Positions 50,301 to 62,419 of a DNA stretch of 64,000 nt are shown here, piece by piece (within the stretch, counting starts at the first letter, position 1; each line of letters begins with the position of its first letter). Position numbers and translations under genes: made by a program. The stretch comes from Trichostrongylus colubriformis (taxonomy: Eukaryota > Nematoda > Chromadorea > Rhabditida > Trichostrongylidae), in the NCBI GenBank assembly GCA_963978905.1, contig OZ022261.1, forward strand, positions 28,827,686-28,891,685. The letters run 5' to 3'. The notes beneath the pieces were generated by a model that saw only the letters and a list, made by a program, of their open reading frames with translations, was not told the DNA's origin and searched no databases.

Positions 50301-53300
50301 TGCTGATGTGTGCGATCTGATAACTGTTTGAGCTGGCGTAGCAGCGGATGAAACTGGAACAGGAACAGGAACAGCAGAAGCAGCTCCTGCAATGCAGCTC
50401 TCAGGGTAGTCACAGTATCCTTTCTTCTCGTTGAAGACAAGCGATGCCGGACACGTCTGAAGGAACAGTAAATTGCACGGAGTTAACATTAAGGAACACC
50501 TTAGAACCGAATACCATAGGGGAGGCCACTCCATCGACGCAGGACACGAATTCAGCGACACATCCATCCGAGTAGTAGCCGTCCTTCCTTCCTTTACAGT
50601 CGATTGACCTGAAATTGCGAATACTCTGCGACCGATAAACATCCATTAGTAAGAGAAAGCCAAACATACGAAGAAGAAGAAACCGGTGGAGCATACGGCG
50701 GAGCTGGAGAGGACTGTGTTCTGACAGGAGCAGGTACTGGAAGCACTGGAGTGGGTGCAGAGCGGGCTGGAGTAGATCCTACGGCGCAGTTTTCAACGTA
50801 GTCACAGTATCCCTTTCTCTCGTTGAACACGAGCGATGCCGGGCACTTCTGCAAGAAAGCAGTTTGCATTCTGTAAGTGTAGGAAAACAGCTGTTTGAAC
50901 AGTTACCATTGCAGATGCCACCCCATCGATGCAGTATACGAAGTCAGGCACACATCCATTCGAGTAGTAACCATCTTTCCTACCTTTGCAGTTGACGTTT
51001 CTAGAAAACGGGATTCTTTGAAAAAGATTCATTTGCAAGTGTATCAAGAAAACATACGAAGATGAAGTAAGCGGAGCGTAGGCGGAAGCCACTGAAGACT
51101 GCATTCTGACAGCTGGTTGAGCAACATCAGCCGGAGCCGCAACAGGAACGGCTGGAACAGTCCCTGCGGAGCAATTCTCAACATAGTCACAGTATCCCTT
51201 TTTCTCGTTGAAGACGAGCGAAGTGGGGCACGTCTACAAGAGAATAATTCATGCTTTTTAGGGTTTCAGAAACTGCTGTTCAAGAGCCACCATTGGAGAG
51301 GCCACTCCATCGACGCAGGACACGAAATCAGCAACGCATCCGTTGGAGTGGTAGCCATCCTTCTTTCCTTTGCAATCGATCAACCTGAAACCATCTATGA
51401 GTGCAGTCTTCGGAATGTGGAAAATCCAAAGACATACGGAGATGGAGTGTGTTGAGCGTAAGAAGAAGCTGCTGATGTGTGCGATCTGATAATTGTTTGA
51501 GCTGGCGTAGCAGCGGCTAGAACTGGAACAGGAACAGGAACAGCAGGAGCAACTCCTGCGATGCAGCTCTCAGGGTAGTCACAGTATCCTTTCTTCTCGT
51601 TGAAGACAAGCGATGCTGGACACGTCTGAAGGAAGAGTAAATTGCACAAGTCAACATAGAGGAACACCTTAGAACCGAATACCATAGGGGAGGCCACTCC
51701 ATCAACGCAAGACACGAATTCAGCGACACATCCATCCGAGTAGTAGCCATCCTTCCTTCCTTTGCAGTCGATCGTCCTTCAATAAGGAATATTTGAGAAG
51801 CAACTAATAAGCGTACGCGACACGACACATACGATGACGAAGTGGGAGGAGCGTGCGCCGATGTTACAGAAGATTGCGTCCATACAACAGTTTTAGACGG
51901 CGCAACAACTACTGGATTAGCAGCAGCGACGGCTGGAGCGGGTCCCAGGGAGCAGTTTTCGACATAGTCACAGTACCCCTTCTTTTCGTTGAAGACAAGC
52001 GACGCTGGACACTTCTGAAATTGGAAGGATCTCCGCCATGAAACCTAACAGCTTGTTATACTTTTACCATCGGAGAAGCCTTCCCATCGATGCAGAATAC
52101 AAAGTCGGCCACGCACCCATCCGAATAGTAGCCGTCCTTCCTTCCCTTGCAGTCGATCAATCTGAAGAAAAGAACCATCCGGAAGCGCAGCATTTAGAAA
52201 GTAAGGAATTCAAAGACATACGAAGATGGCGTGTGTTGAGCGTAAGAAGAAACTACTAATGACTGCGATCTGATGACTGTTTGAACTGGCGATGCAGCAT
52301 CTGGAACCGGAACAGGAACAACAGGAGCAGCTCCTGCGATGCAGCTCTCAGGGTAGTCACAGTATCCTTTCTTCTCATTGAAAACGAGTGAAGTGGGGCA
52401 TGTCTGCAAGAAAACGATTTGTAGTCGAAAAGACGTCAGAAGGCATCTATTCAGACTGTTACCATAGGAGAGGCGACTTCGTTGACGCAATACACGAAGT
52501 TAGCCACACATCCATTCGAGTAGTAGCCATCCTTCCTACCTTTGCACTCGATAGCCCTGGATTTGCGGATACTCTGAGAACGGTAAGCACCCGATGAAAA
52601 GCGAAAGCCAAAAACATACGAAGGAGCTGGTGGGACATACGCAGGAGCTGGCGAAGAGTGTGCCTTGACAGAAGGAGCAGGTACTTGGAGCACTGGAGTG
52701 GGCGCAGGGTGGGCTGCAGCAGGACCTGCAGCGCAGTTTTCAGCATAGTCGCAGTATCCTTTCCTCTCGTTAAACACCAGCGATGAAGGGCATTTCTGCA
52801 AGAAAGCAGTTTGTATTCTGTAAATGTAGGAAAGCAGCTGTGCGAACAGTTACCATTGCAGAAGCCACCCCATCGATGCAATATACGAAGTCAGGCACAC
52901 ATCCATCCGAGTAGTAACCATCTTTCCTACCTTTGCAGTCGATAATTCTAAAAAATGGAGCTCTTCGGAAAAGTCGTTCGCAAGCGTAAGAAGAAGGAAA
53001 CATACGAAAATGAAGTGAGCGGAACGTAAGCGGAAGCCACTGAAGACTGCGTCTTGACAGCTGGTTGAGCAACATCAGCCGGAGCCGCAACAGGAACGGC
53101 TGGAGCAGTTCCTGCGGAGCAATTTTCAACATAGTCACAGTATCCTTTTTTCTCGTTGAAGACGAGCGAAGTAGGGCATGTCTGTAAGATTTGCATTTCT
53201 AGACGTTTCCAAAAACAGCTATTTACACCGTTACCATCGGTGAAGCCACTCCGTCGACGCAGTACACAAAGTCAGCCACGCATCCATTCGAGTAGTAGCC

Positions 53301-56300
53301 ATCCTTTCTACCATGGCAGTCGATGGAGCTAAAGTAAGGACTGCTATAATAGATCGAACAAGGATCTGTCAAACGCGACCTGTCAAATACATACGATGAT
53401 CGAATAGATGGCGAATAGCCTGTAGCCGACTGAGATTGCACTGTGACTACCGAGTGTGGTGCAACGACAGATGGTACAGGAGCAGCTTGAGCAGGTGCTG
53501 CTGAGCACCGCTCAGGATAATCGCAGTACCCCTTTTCCGCGTTGAAGACCAGTGATGAGGGGCAAGACTGCAATGTCACATCCAACTTCTTGTCTAACAA
53601 TAAGATCGAAGACATAACCTCTTACCATTGGAGCAGCCACACCATCCAGGCAGTAGACAAACTCCGCGGAACATCCGTTCGAATAATAGCCATCCTTCTT
53701 TCCCTTACATCTAAATGAGATAGCATCCACTCACGCTACCAGCGAAAAAGCCTCGTGAGTTGGAACTCACAGTGACGGAATGGGTACAGCGTCATCGGAA
53801 GCAAAAGAAGACAGTGGTGGAGCAGTTGGAGCAGCAGCAACTGCAGCAGACTCTGCGGAGCAGCTCTCAGCATAATCGCAGTATCCCTCCTTTTCGTTGA
53901 AAACCAGGGACGGAGGACAATTCTGTAACAAAACATATATTAGAGATGAAACTAAATATTCAAAGGCACAACAGGGTTAAGGAGTAATACGAATTCGAAA
54001 GGCATTTTTTGTGAATGAACATTCCATTATAGATGATGATCTGACGCCCCTCGCCCGTCTGCATTTACCTCCACCGGCTAGCGACGGAGATGGGCAAAAG
54101 AAAGGAGTTGAAGTTTCCGGGCTCCTATTTCTTGGGTCCTTATTAGCTATCACCGTGCTGTGAGAATCAAATGACAGTTTATGATTAAGGATGAAGCCTA
54201 GATCACTAACTGCTTTGATCTTTCTTTGACCGTTCAAATCCGCTTTTTCTCCACTGTTACACCACTGAGTACCTTTACTTCCATATTTCACAATCTGTCA
54301 AAGCTGTCTCTGATGGTGTCATTAATTCCACCTATCCATGTCAAATCTCACCATTCGAGAAGCCACACCATCGAGACAGTAGACGAATTCACGCACGCAT
54401 CCATTTGAGTAGTAGCCGTCTTTCTTTCCTTTGCAATCGAATGGTCTAAGAAGGAAACCCAAATAATGAGCAATGAGAATTCAACACACAAGATAAATGG
54501 CCTTCGAAACATACGGTGAGGTAGTTGGCGCTCCCTGAGCCGACGGGGAATGATCAGAAGCGCAGTCTTCAGGATAGTCGCAATAACCTTTCTTATCATT
54601 AAACAACAGAGCGGATGGGCATCTCTGTGATAAAATAGCATCGCCGAACCAAACAGAACAGTACCGTGAAGAAAAACAAACCATACCATTGGAGCAGCCG
54701 CTCCATGTTTGCATGAAACGAAATCAGCAGAACATTTCTCAGCATAGAACCCATCCTTGCGCATAGCACAGAATGACGTCCTAAAAACAACAGGTAATAA
54801 TTTTACAATTAATTTTTTTGGTATTTCTTCCTTCTATCCTATTCGCAGTGATGACTTACGACACAGATTTTGTCGACTCGACGGAAGGTAGCTGTTGTGA
54901 ATGGGCGGATGTCTGCGATTGTGCTTGCAAACCGAGGGCTGAGGAGCATCCTTCTGGATAGTCACAGTAACCAAGAGCCTGGTTGAAAACCAGCAAAGAT
55001 GGACATTTCTAAATCTTCTTATAACAGAGCTGTAGAGCACACAGGTTAAATTTGTTCCCTACCATTGGCTGTGCTACTCCACCGTTACAATATACAAATT
55101 CAGAAGAGCAGCTCATTCCATAATAGCCATCCTGTCGCGACGAACAATCGAATGTGCTAAAACACTCCACGTTATTCATACACTTCCCTTAGAGCAGTAG
55201 TTTCTACAGAACCGAAAAAGCGGTCGAAAAAGAGAAAGCATTGGATGTCTCCTATATTGTAAAAAAAAACTCTTATTAATAAAAAACTTCGAACTGCTGT
55301 AGTCAAAAGAGCACAGTGGAAAGCATAGGATCATACATGATCATCTGAATAAGGTGTAGGAGCGCCGATAAGTCGTCGCGCCGCGCTATTCTACTACCAT
55401 TCTCCACTGCACCCATTGTGAAAACGCCGCGTGCGCGATGCCGCGCTGGGCCCTGCACTACACGCAAAAGCAACAACATGCGGCTAAAAGCCATCTTATA
55501 CACGCTAATTCACTCAATCAGTGAAGTTATCAGCCGTGCGACTGAATTCCTCGTTAAAATAAATCCAATGCAGCTAAAACCATACCTTATTCCAGACATC
55601 GCTGCGCTACATCCAGAAGCTTCTGTCAAAAGCACACAATCTCCACTGTCGCCAAAAACTTCCCCGGGGGCGCATTCAGCCAGTTGCGACACTTCGTCGG
55701 TACAGAGAACATACTAGATTTGAAGAATATTACTTGTATAGAGGGGGAGGGAATGTCTACCAGCCGGCTGCTACCTGCTGACTGCACGATCCCAGAGAAT
55801 GAGCGCCATCAGTCTTTCCTTTGCAGCTACGAGACAAATCAGGTGCAACATGCGCATAGCCACTTATTTCTGAATTTACTCATGTAAATAACAGCAAATG
55901 TAAAAAGAAATCATTTACACTTACTTGCATAAGATTTTAGTGCCGTTGGTGCATATGTTGGTACGACCAAAGGGGGACGTGTTACTGGTTCCCGCTCGAC
56001 CTCGGGATGACCACCGCATGCTCGAACTCGGAACTTATGATCACACTAGAACAATAAGACACTCATTTAGGGCGATGTTTCGGGTACTCGCAAGCGGTCT
56101 TGGTTCGCATATTTTTTTTCCGGAACTTCAACGCCCAGGGAATGACGTAGCCAAATCTGCTTACATTTCTATACCCCTGTGCTTACATTCCTATACACCC
56201 GTACTTACATTCCTGTACCCCCGTAGTCATCCGGGTGTATATCGTTAGGACAGAAACGTCGCGTGGCCGTGTTCGGCACGCGATGGGATGGTGCGAGCTA

Positions 56301-57220
56301 TGCGCGCCGTATTAGTTGAGTCCTGAAGCGATTACGCATAGAATGAGGCTTAAAGCACTGTCTCCGCTTCAAGACCCATCCAATAAGGCGCGCATAGCTC
56401 GCACCATCCCGTCGCGTGCCGAACACGGTCACGCGACGTTTCTGTCCTCTCTCATCAAGAGGCACTAGACAGCGATACGGCCCGCATTTTGAGAAAAGGC
56501 CACCAGGCGCGAAAACAACACGCGCGGACGCATCGCTCCTATTGGCTGCTGTGATTTCTAAGGATACTGCCAGCGCCTGTGAAACTGATTTTATAACACA
56601 AGGTCACAAGTAAATAAAAAAACATTTTAATAAATAACCAGGCAATACAACCACACCACATGACATCTAGCTCTGTGCGAATACTGCTCACTGTCACGTG
56701 AACGAACACCATCAAACACTTACTGTTTTCCTATCCACGTCGTAGAATAATCCATTTTGACAAGTGCTCATGTGTATGATCCCATTACTGCAGAAGAAGA
56801 ACGATGATGAGCATCCAATGGTGTAGGCACCATCCTCACGATTTGAACAGGTAACTTCAGCTCGTGCTACAAAATGTTTCATCCGTAATTGCACAACAGC
56901 TGAGTAATACGCCTACAACCTACCTGCACATCCTGCTACATTACTATCGAAGTCGCATTGGTTACTATCAGGGTTGAATACTAGTCCTCGAGGGCAGGTC
57001 TTTATTGTTACTTGGCCGTTATAACAATGATTGAATTTGTTTGAGCACGGTGAGGTTGCATAAACTCCGTTAACGCGACCATCGCAAATACGATCAACAC
57101 CGAGACCTGGAAGCAATGACTGAGGGTAAGAGTTATAAATTTAAATGAAAATACAAAAGTAATGAGGCTTGACATACCAACTGCTAACCCACTGAGGGTT
57201 AGTAGTAACAGTATCCTCAT
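40327..57220 (-). CDS. Giant secreted protein with ~35 peritrophin-A (CBM14) domains
   Basis: A secreted chitin-binding protein. The start ATG at 57220 encodes MRILLLLTLSGLAVG, a signal peptide split by an intron (GTATGT). The stop is TAG at 40327 after TTKSY. Roughly 35 CBM14 domains (six cysteines each, core CP..LVFN....CDYPE.C) are spread over about 60 exons joined by Pro/Ala/Ser-rich linkers, an estimated 2500-3000 residues by adding exons. All exons I checked keep frame with GT/AG borders. The family binds chitin fibres; in nematodes such proteins (CBD-1, CPG-1/2) build the eggshell and its vitelline layer. CBD-1 of C. elegans has about a dozen domains, so this one is greatly expanded. 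The closest C. elegans relative (cbd-1 or another multi-CBM14 gene such as C39D10.7) was not determined. An 11-base leader after a CACTAG could be trans-spliced. It could still be two genes. Confidence 0.85.
40806..41020. mobile_element. Intronic MITE, AGACGCAA family, copy 1
   Basis: The left arm has GGTCAATCAACGTCGCGG and AGACGCAAAAAG, and the right arm mirrors it as AAAAGTTGCGT..GACTCA. The inner words CTCCCTCCCTAGG and CGGAGGGAAGGAGCTTC also pair. It lies in an intron of the chitin-binding gene and is related to 46806-47017. Confidence 0.6.
44350..48660 (-). CDS. Middle, diverged CBM14 region of the chitin-binding giant
   Basis: Domains here are mostly in one exon or split differently, and they have diverged from each other. 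Examples are VCPKPNGAFSNGCSSEFHIC near 48.6 kb, CSSLPDGRYGSPCGRKFMIC near 47.95 kb, CVGKSDGLHSLGCIAEFIQC near 47.7 kb, CDTDGYFSQPCASEYFNC near 47.4 kb, CKGRPDGVITDADCQ near 46.75 kb, CAGKSDGPLNSTDCRPSFSF near 46.3 kb and DFDCSTRANGKYSLGGC near 45.9 kb. A long exon at about 45270-44805 lacks a CBM14 domain and is rich in Pro, His and Arg (HKRHRPRGHDDDYHGPRG). The following exon, about 44515-44352, is acidic (DSPIDTPASTDDANEVE). Confidence 0.8.
46806..47017. mobile_element. Intronic MITE, AGACGCAA family, copy 2
   Basis: The ends AGGGTCAATTAAAGTCGGGG and the inverted CCCTCGACTCCCATTGACCC frame a 212-bp element with GGGAGACGCAA and TTGCGTCTCCC words just inside. It is in the intron next to the exon that begins around 46.78 kb. 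Confidence 0.7.
48690..55020 (-). CDS. Tandem two-exon CBM14 array of the chitin-binding giant
   Basis: About fifteen domains, each made of a short exon of about 94 bp (CKGRKDGYYSNGCVADFVYC, then DGVASPM) and a longer exon of about 145-185 bp (CPASLVFNEKKGYCDYPE.C plus a 30-40 residue Pro/Ala/Val linker). Typical borders are 53181-53006 and 52947-52854. Between 49.4 and 53.4 kb the period is about 390 bp. Linkers fall into repeated types: A (ADVAQPAVKTQSSVASAY), B (PTPVLPVPAPS..SPAP), C (TPAQTVIRSHTSAASSYAQ) and others. In 5' to 3' order they read A-B-C-D-C-A-B-C-B, so blocks of several domains were duplicated together. The aromatic residues YY and YC around the third cysteine are typical chitin contacts. 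Confidence 0.88.
53980..54340. repeat. Repeat insertion inside a CBM14 array intron
   Basis: The intron between the exon ending near 54350 and the exon starting near 53920 is much longer than its neighbours. It contains GGGCTCCTATTTCTTGGGTC and ACACCACTGAGTACC-like words of the dispersed repeat family seen at 24.0, 30.4 and 36.5 kb. The exons on both sides remain intact. Confidence 0.5.
55064..57220 (-). CDS. N-terminal exons of the chitin-binding giant
   Basis: In transcription order: 57220-57178 (signal peptide); 57106-56924 (complete domain, GVDRICDGRVNGVYATSPC to DSNVAGCAG); 56866-56724 and 56033-55925 (second domain, CSNREDGAYTIGCSSSFFFC to RVRACGG, then linker with VPTYAPTALKSYA); 55869-55775 and 55713-55586 (third domain, CKGKTDGAHSLGSC to YVLCTDEVSQLAEC and ASGC); about 55158-55064 (start of the fourth, FDCSSRQDGYYGMSC). 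Frames across these joins agree. A MITE (56247-56448) sits in the intron between 56724 and 56033. The split point inside each domain, after the third cysteine, is the same as in the array that follows. Confidence 0.8.
56247..56448. mobile_element. 202-bp palindromic MITE, GATGGTGCGAGCTATG family
   Basis: Arms of about 70 bp run from AGGACAGAAACGTCGCGTG inward through GTTCGGCACGCGATGGGATG to GCGAGCTATGCGCGCC and are mirrored almost exactly to TCTGTCCT at 56448. It lies in an intron of the chitin-binding gene. Other members are at 16965-17150 and, in part, near 58990. Confidence 0.85.
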
Positions 57221-57952
57221 GGGAGTGCGCTAGTGAATAGATGGGTGAGTGGCCGGGGTTTGAACAGAAAAGCAACAGCGCCCCGGCGAGTGAAATGATG
57301 ACACTGAACTTCTCGAAGGCTCCAGTGGGGCCCTCCTATTTCGATCTACTCGATCCCGTGTGCGCGCCAATTTTCGTTACTGTTCATGGTACACAAGTAT
57401 TTACGGGTTTCCATGTGCGGGCAAGGCAGGCTGATCAACTGTGAACTCGAGCTTACGAGGCTTTTGGGAGTTCTTCCGGAGCTCCTTGGCTCAAAAAGTC
57501 ATGTAAGCATGCGGAAAAACAGTCGAAGATGTGCCGTTAAGGATCAAAAAAATCTGGTCGAATTATTGATAAATTGATGTCACCATCGAATCACCGTGCC
57601 AAAGTTTACCTGGATTCTCCCAGTGCCTGATAATATTTCCTTCTGTTCAATGAGGTTTGAACCACAGCCACATAAAAGCAATTTTACATAAATATGACAC
57701 ATGTGAAGAATATTTATTTCAGACAATTTAGCAGAAGACTCAGTTCACTACACGCTGTTGAATTTATGATGCAGAACGACTGCAATAAAATCACGAATAC
57801 TTGGTGCGACATATCAGGCAAGAGCGCGGTACGTGTACGACTTGAATGTAATTGGTGGATTCGATCGTAGACGTGATTTGTCGCGCTCACCCTGGCACCG
57901 CACTCAACTGGTACATAAGTTGTATGTGATTGTAGGCCACGTTCATTGATGA
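57221..57952. promoter_or_regulatory. Intergenic 5' flank of the chitin-binding gene
   Basis: About 730 bp lie between the homeobox gene stop and the chitin-binding gene start, both on the minus strand. The promoter of the chitin-binding gene should lie here. An AATAAA-like poly(A) signal for the homeobox gene may be present on the minus strand, but I cannot assign one with confidence. No coding exon is seen. Confidence 0.4.
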
Positions 57953-60900
57953 TTATTCCTTAGTGAAGCAGCCAAAGGTGAACGGCATTGCAGCAGGGAA
58001 AAGCTGAAACTGGCAAATCCTTGTACTCGTCAAAGTATAAAATGAATTTTTAGACAAAGCAGTGATCTGATAACATACGGGAGTGAACGGCAGCTGACTG
58101 AGCTGCAATGTTCGATCCTGTGCCAGGCGTTTGCATTTGTAACGGCGATTTTGGAACCAAATTTTCACCTGAAATATTTCTCCGATGAACTATTGTACTA
58201 CAGAATTTTATAGGAGCGGGAGCAATGAATTTGCTGCAAGTTAGCGACTGGGTGAGAATAAAATATACGTAGTGATCATTTTACAGGTACTGAGATCATC
58301 GCTCTGCTCTTCAAAAACCCTGACCACTTTCAGCTTCAACGAGGTTCCTCGCCAACTAGCTCTACTCTAGCAGTCAATATGACAGGCTCATTACCCCAGG
58401 AGACTGAGCCTTCGGTTTGATTGCTTGTTTGTAAGGATCAAGAACCTTAGCAATAGAGGACGCACATTTAATCGAAGTTCATAAAAGTGCTCCTTCCACA
58501 GCGGTTAGAAATCCAGAGAGAAAACTTTTTTCATCAAACCTCTCTGTATCAGAGAAACAAAAGACTAAAGAGTGGCGGTATTATTCGTTAGAACAGGAAA
58601 TCGCGGCGCGTCGTAAGACGCGACGCATTCTTTATGCCAGGCGTGTAGGGCAAGGCAATCGTCTCGGAACCAACTACGAGGGTGCCTTTAGCTTAAACGC
58701 ATTACGCCTCCAGCCGTGCTGCGTTTTGTTGTCCTACTCACACCAACCAAGAAAGGCTATTACAGGGGAATGGAGGATTCTACTTAGCCGCAAGTCGCTT
58801 AACTGGGTGAAGCATTCGCCAGTGAGATGGAACCATCCTTTGATATCAGCTGGCCCTTGCTGCACAGACTTAGATCCCTAAATATATCCACATGGCTTAT
58901 TCATGATGTTCAATGAAAGTCAATTGGTGAGCATTCTAAAGGGGTCGCTGGACAAGTAAATCCGCCAGTGTTTAGGGATTACCGGACTACACGTGTGCGC
59001 CATTAGGACAGATAATTCACGTTGCAGCTACTGAGTGCGAGCTACGCCAAACGCATCGGTTGATTTCCAAAGCGATGACGATACCCTACACCTTACTTTA
59101 GGTATTATAGATCTGGGACTCAACCAATACGGTGGGCTCCCATACAATCCCCCCGCCCATTCTTCAGGTTCCGCTATTTCAGTGCTTTCTAAGCAGTCGC
59201 ATGATTCATCAGGAATTAAGAGCCTAACATTAAAAAACTGAGGCCAAACTCATAACAAGGTAAGCAAAATGAGAACCTAACAAAATCCAATACTTATATT
59301 TCAAACGAACACGTCATCGATCATGGGTTATGTGCGCTTCTTCTGATGACCGAGGAAAAGGGTTGAAATTCATGCAATTTATGCAGGGACAAAGGATGAC
59401 ATAAGGAAAGGTAAAAATTTCGAAACCAAAACGAAGCCATGTAATGCGCTCCACTGCGATTGCCGCGTCGCAATGCAACGGCGACGCGGCGATCGCAATG
59501 GAGAGCGGTATCCACCCAGGAGTAAGACCCAGGAGTGGAGCATTTTTCGAATACTCGTAGGCTTGCTAAAACTCCATTTTTCCAAAGTACTGTTAACTGT
59601 TTCCTAAGCAACTTTCATAGACCAATCTATTGACCGCTTCGTTTCCCTGATGGTTGCGTAGTCCTCTATATGGAAATCCAGTCGAGGAAAATTTTGGAAA
59701 ATTTCGAAGTGTGTCACTTTGAATGGTCGTACCTTCGGCCGCTTTTCATCGACTAATTGAGGAATGCCATATCTTTTTGAAGAAAGAAGTTATCTCGAAG
59801 GAAGCCAGCTTAAGATATTTTTCATCCAAGTGACGAGATTTTCCTACAGATCTAAGGAAGAAAATCCATTGTGTCCGAAATGCCTCCAGTACACATCCCA
59901 TGCTCTCGAAGGTCCAACAGGATGGCGACTAGCGTTGGTCGGCCTCGCTGCAGGATGCGCCATGCATGAGAATTTCCTCCACATTACTGGGAACACAATC
60001 CTTATCCAGTTCGTATAGTGGCTCGCTCGTACCAGTTCACGTTTTTACGCTCTTATTATCGTAGTGAGGAACGAAAGAAGGCATACCAGCTAATTTTGCG
60101 TTTTTATCTCACAGTATCTTGAGTAATGTAAGCCATGGATAGATATCGCTCCAAACGACTAAGGTGGATTTCGGAGATCCCTTCGTACGTGTTTTCAGTG
60201 GCAGCGACCAACGAAAAGGCCATTGACGTTGGCCGGCTTCATTGTGAATGGCGCCATGCATGAGATTAGGTTAATGGGTACACTACAACCGTGACCGTCT
60301 TGGAATTTGAACTGGAAGTATCAAGTCTCGACCTCGTACCAGTGCATAAGTATGCGCGTTCGGTTGCAGAAGCTTAACGCCTTGTTTGCAGCCTACAAAT
60401 CCAAGAGGACCAAGGGAACAGCGTGCCCTTAGCCTGTACTTATGTTTTGCGTTGTTCATGCTCTCTTCTCCCTTCAGTGTAGTCTTGAGCACTCATTTTG
60501 AAGTAAAGTGTCTTACCATGTTTTCTATTGGAGGGGGGGGGGGGGCGCTTTCTTATACTCTTCGAATTTTAAAGGGAAGACTGAATGCATTATTATTAGG
60601 TTGTTCGGAAAGAAATGCGCGTTGAATTTGTCCATTTTTCTCTCCTACTATAAAAGATTCTTCAAAACAGTTCAATCTATTAGAAAGAGATTTTTATTGT
60701 GCATCTTTTCATATATCTTTGTCTATGTCTACTTGGTTTTTTTCAAAGAAAAAAAGTTTCAACGACTTGAGGCCGACTTCCATGTTCTTCGTCATCCAAG
60801 CTTTCATTACCGTTTTTTAAACGCTGGAACTTTGCCCGACACTTTATACAGCAAAATCCTTCTGCAAACATTATATGCATGGCGACAAATATTTACCGCT

Positions 60901-62419
60901 TATTGCATTGAATCTTGCATTTTTTTGAATTTTTTTTCAAAATTTTGAAAAAAAATTGAAATTTTTTTTGAATTTTTTCTTCGAAAAAAAACAAGTAGAT
61001 ATAGACAAAAGTATTTCAAAAGATGCGCAATAAAATTCTCTTTCTAATAGACAAAACTGTTTTACAAAATCTTCTGTAGTAGAAGAGAAATAGATGGACA
61101 AAAAAACGCGCATTTCTTTCCGAACAACCTAATAGTTTCGTTGAGCCCGGTTAGTCACTTTTACCACATCCCCCCTTTACCTTTTACACCCTCGGCCTGA
61201 GAAATTCCTTTCACCACTGCCTACCTCAATGAGTACGACCCCTCCTGTAGAGGATTCCTCGACGGAAGCTTGACTCTGTGCGGCGGCCCCAGCTAGCAAC
61301 CATCACGCGCAGAAACGCGAATTTTATGTTCCAGTAGCACACATTTGCACACTTTGACTCTTCCCTTACATGAAAGTGTCGAGTTTCTGAACACCATAAA
61401 TTCTGGAGAGATGTGACAGGGAAAAAGAGGAACTGGATCTTTTTAGGGTGAGAAGATACTTGAAGTATGCAAGAGTGTAACATTCCTATTTCTTCTCCTT
61501 GGATGCTCCGGCCATCTATGTTCCCGCCTTTGTCCTTCCATTTTCAGTGCGTGATACAAGGTTGGGCATAACATGAGAAGAAACGACTAGAAGACAGTCT
61601 TCCAATGAATTCTATGAGATATGATGGGAAAGTTAACTTCTACAGTTGCTAAGCACTGATTTGTGACGGCTTTGTTACATCCGTAACCTGTCAGCTTGGA
61701 ATCGTGGACTGTTTCCTTTCCCACAAATTTGAATACCCCGCCATATTCGTGATGATAGTTGAAAAAATCAAAAACAAAATTCACCTGCGTGGCGCTTAGA
61801 CCGAGACGATTAGCCAGATCCTCCCTTTCTCCAGCTGTCACATAGCGTTGTCTTTTAAAACGTTCTTCCAATTCATTAACCTGAATGATGACATTTTTGA
61901 AAACATTAGAAACTTCGTTTCATCTGCTGCTCATCTATTGAATGCAGGACGAGAGCATGGCATAACCCAAAATAGGGCCACTTACCTGACGCTGTGTAAA
62001 CAGAACTCGTGGTTTCCGCCGCTGTTGTTGTGAGCGAAGAGCCACACTACATTCTTTGTTGGTTTGAGTGGCTTTCAAAAAAGAATCTAAATTAATAAAG
62101 TAATTGTTAATGCAAATGAACCAAGGTCTGAGGTAGTGCATTTCACTCGGAGCTTCATCCAGGAATGTCAAATTAAAGTGAACTAATGTAGCTCACTAAA
62201 ATATGCCATGTGTGCTCCCGCGGTGAACTGGTACTGCATGTAGGGATTGGTCTCAACAGCCGGGTCAGATGCTGAACATAGGCTCGAAGTGCCAAGGAAT
62301 GATGGGCCGCAGTCCTTCGGCAAGAACTGCTGACAACTCGCTTCCGGGAGTTCCGGCTTTTCCGGGTCATTGACGACAACAGTGGAAGCGGCAGCACATG
62401 TTGGTAGCGATGAGTTCAT
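57953..62419 (-). CDS. NK-2 class homeobox transcription factor
   Basis: A DNA-binding transcription factor acting in the nucleus. Five exons are in phase: 62419-62197, 62086-61986, 61880-61785, 58168-58079 and 58003-57953 (TAA). The protein is about 186 residues. The start is the ATG of MNSSLPTC; the frame just before it contains TGA, and CCAG a few bases upstream could be a splice acceptor. The homeodomain spans about residues 93-152: [61 protein letters not shown]. Tyr at homeodomain position 54 (NRRYK) marks the NK-2 class. The tail [23 protein letters not shown] is short. From memory it most resembles C. elegans CEH-27, but CEH-22, -24 and -28 are alternatives. Two introns cut the homeodomain, and the 3.6-kb third intron holds repeats. 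Confidence 0.93.
58985..59090. repeat. Partial copy of the GATGGTGCGAGCTATG MITE family
   Basis: Shares CATTAGGACAGATAATTCACG and GTGCGAGCTACG-like words with 16965-17032. It lies in the long third intron of the homeobox gene. No matching right arm was found, so it is truncated. Confidence 0.45.
60596..61132. mobile_element. 537-bp mariner-type foldback element
   Basis: The ends TTAGGTTGTTCGGAAAGAAA and its exact inverse are flanked by TA (60594-60595 and 61133-61134). The arms extend about 170 bp and include GATTTTTATTGTGCATCTTT and its partner. The first eight bases match the mariner end at 26224, so it may be moved by a related transposase. It has no coding frame and lies in the homeobox gene intron. 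A run of 13 G lies 60 bp to its left, at about 60534. Confidence 0.85.

Noticed and set aside
51117..51455. 112-codon plus-strand frame, with similar ones throughout 48-54 kb
   Set aside because: Antisense shadows of the repeated CBM14 exons, recurring because the exons recur.
60508..60948. 146-codon plus-strand frame
   Set aside because: It overlaps the poly-G run and the arm of the foldback element; AT-rich and without motif.
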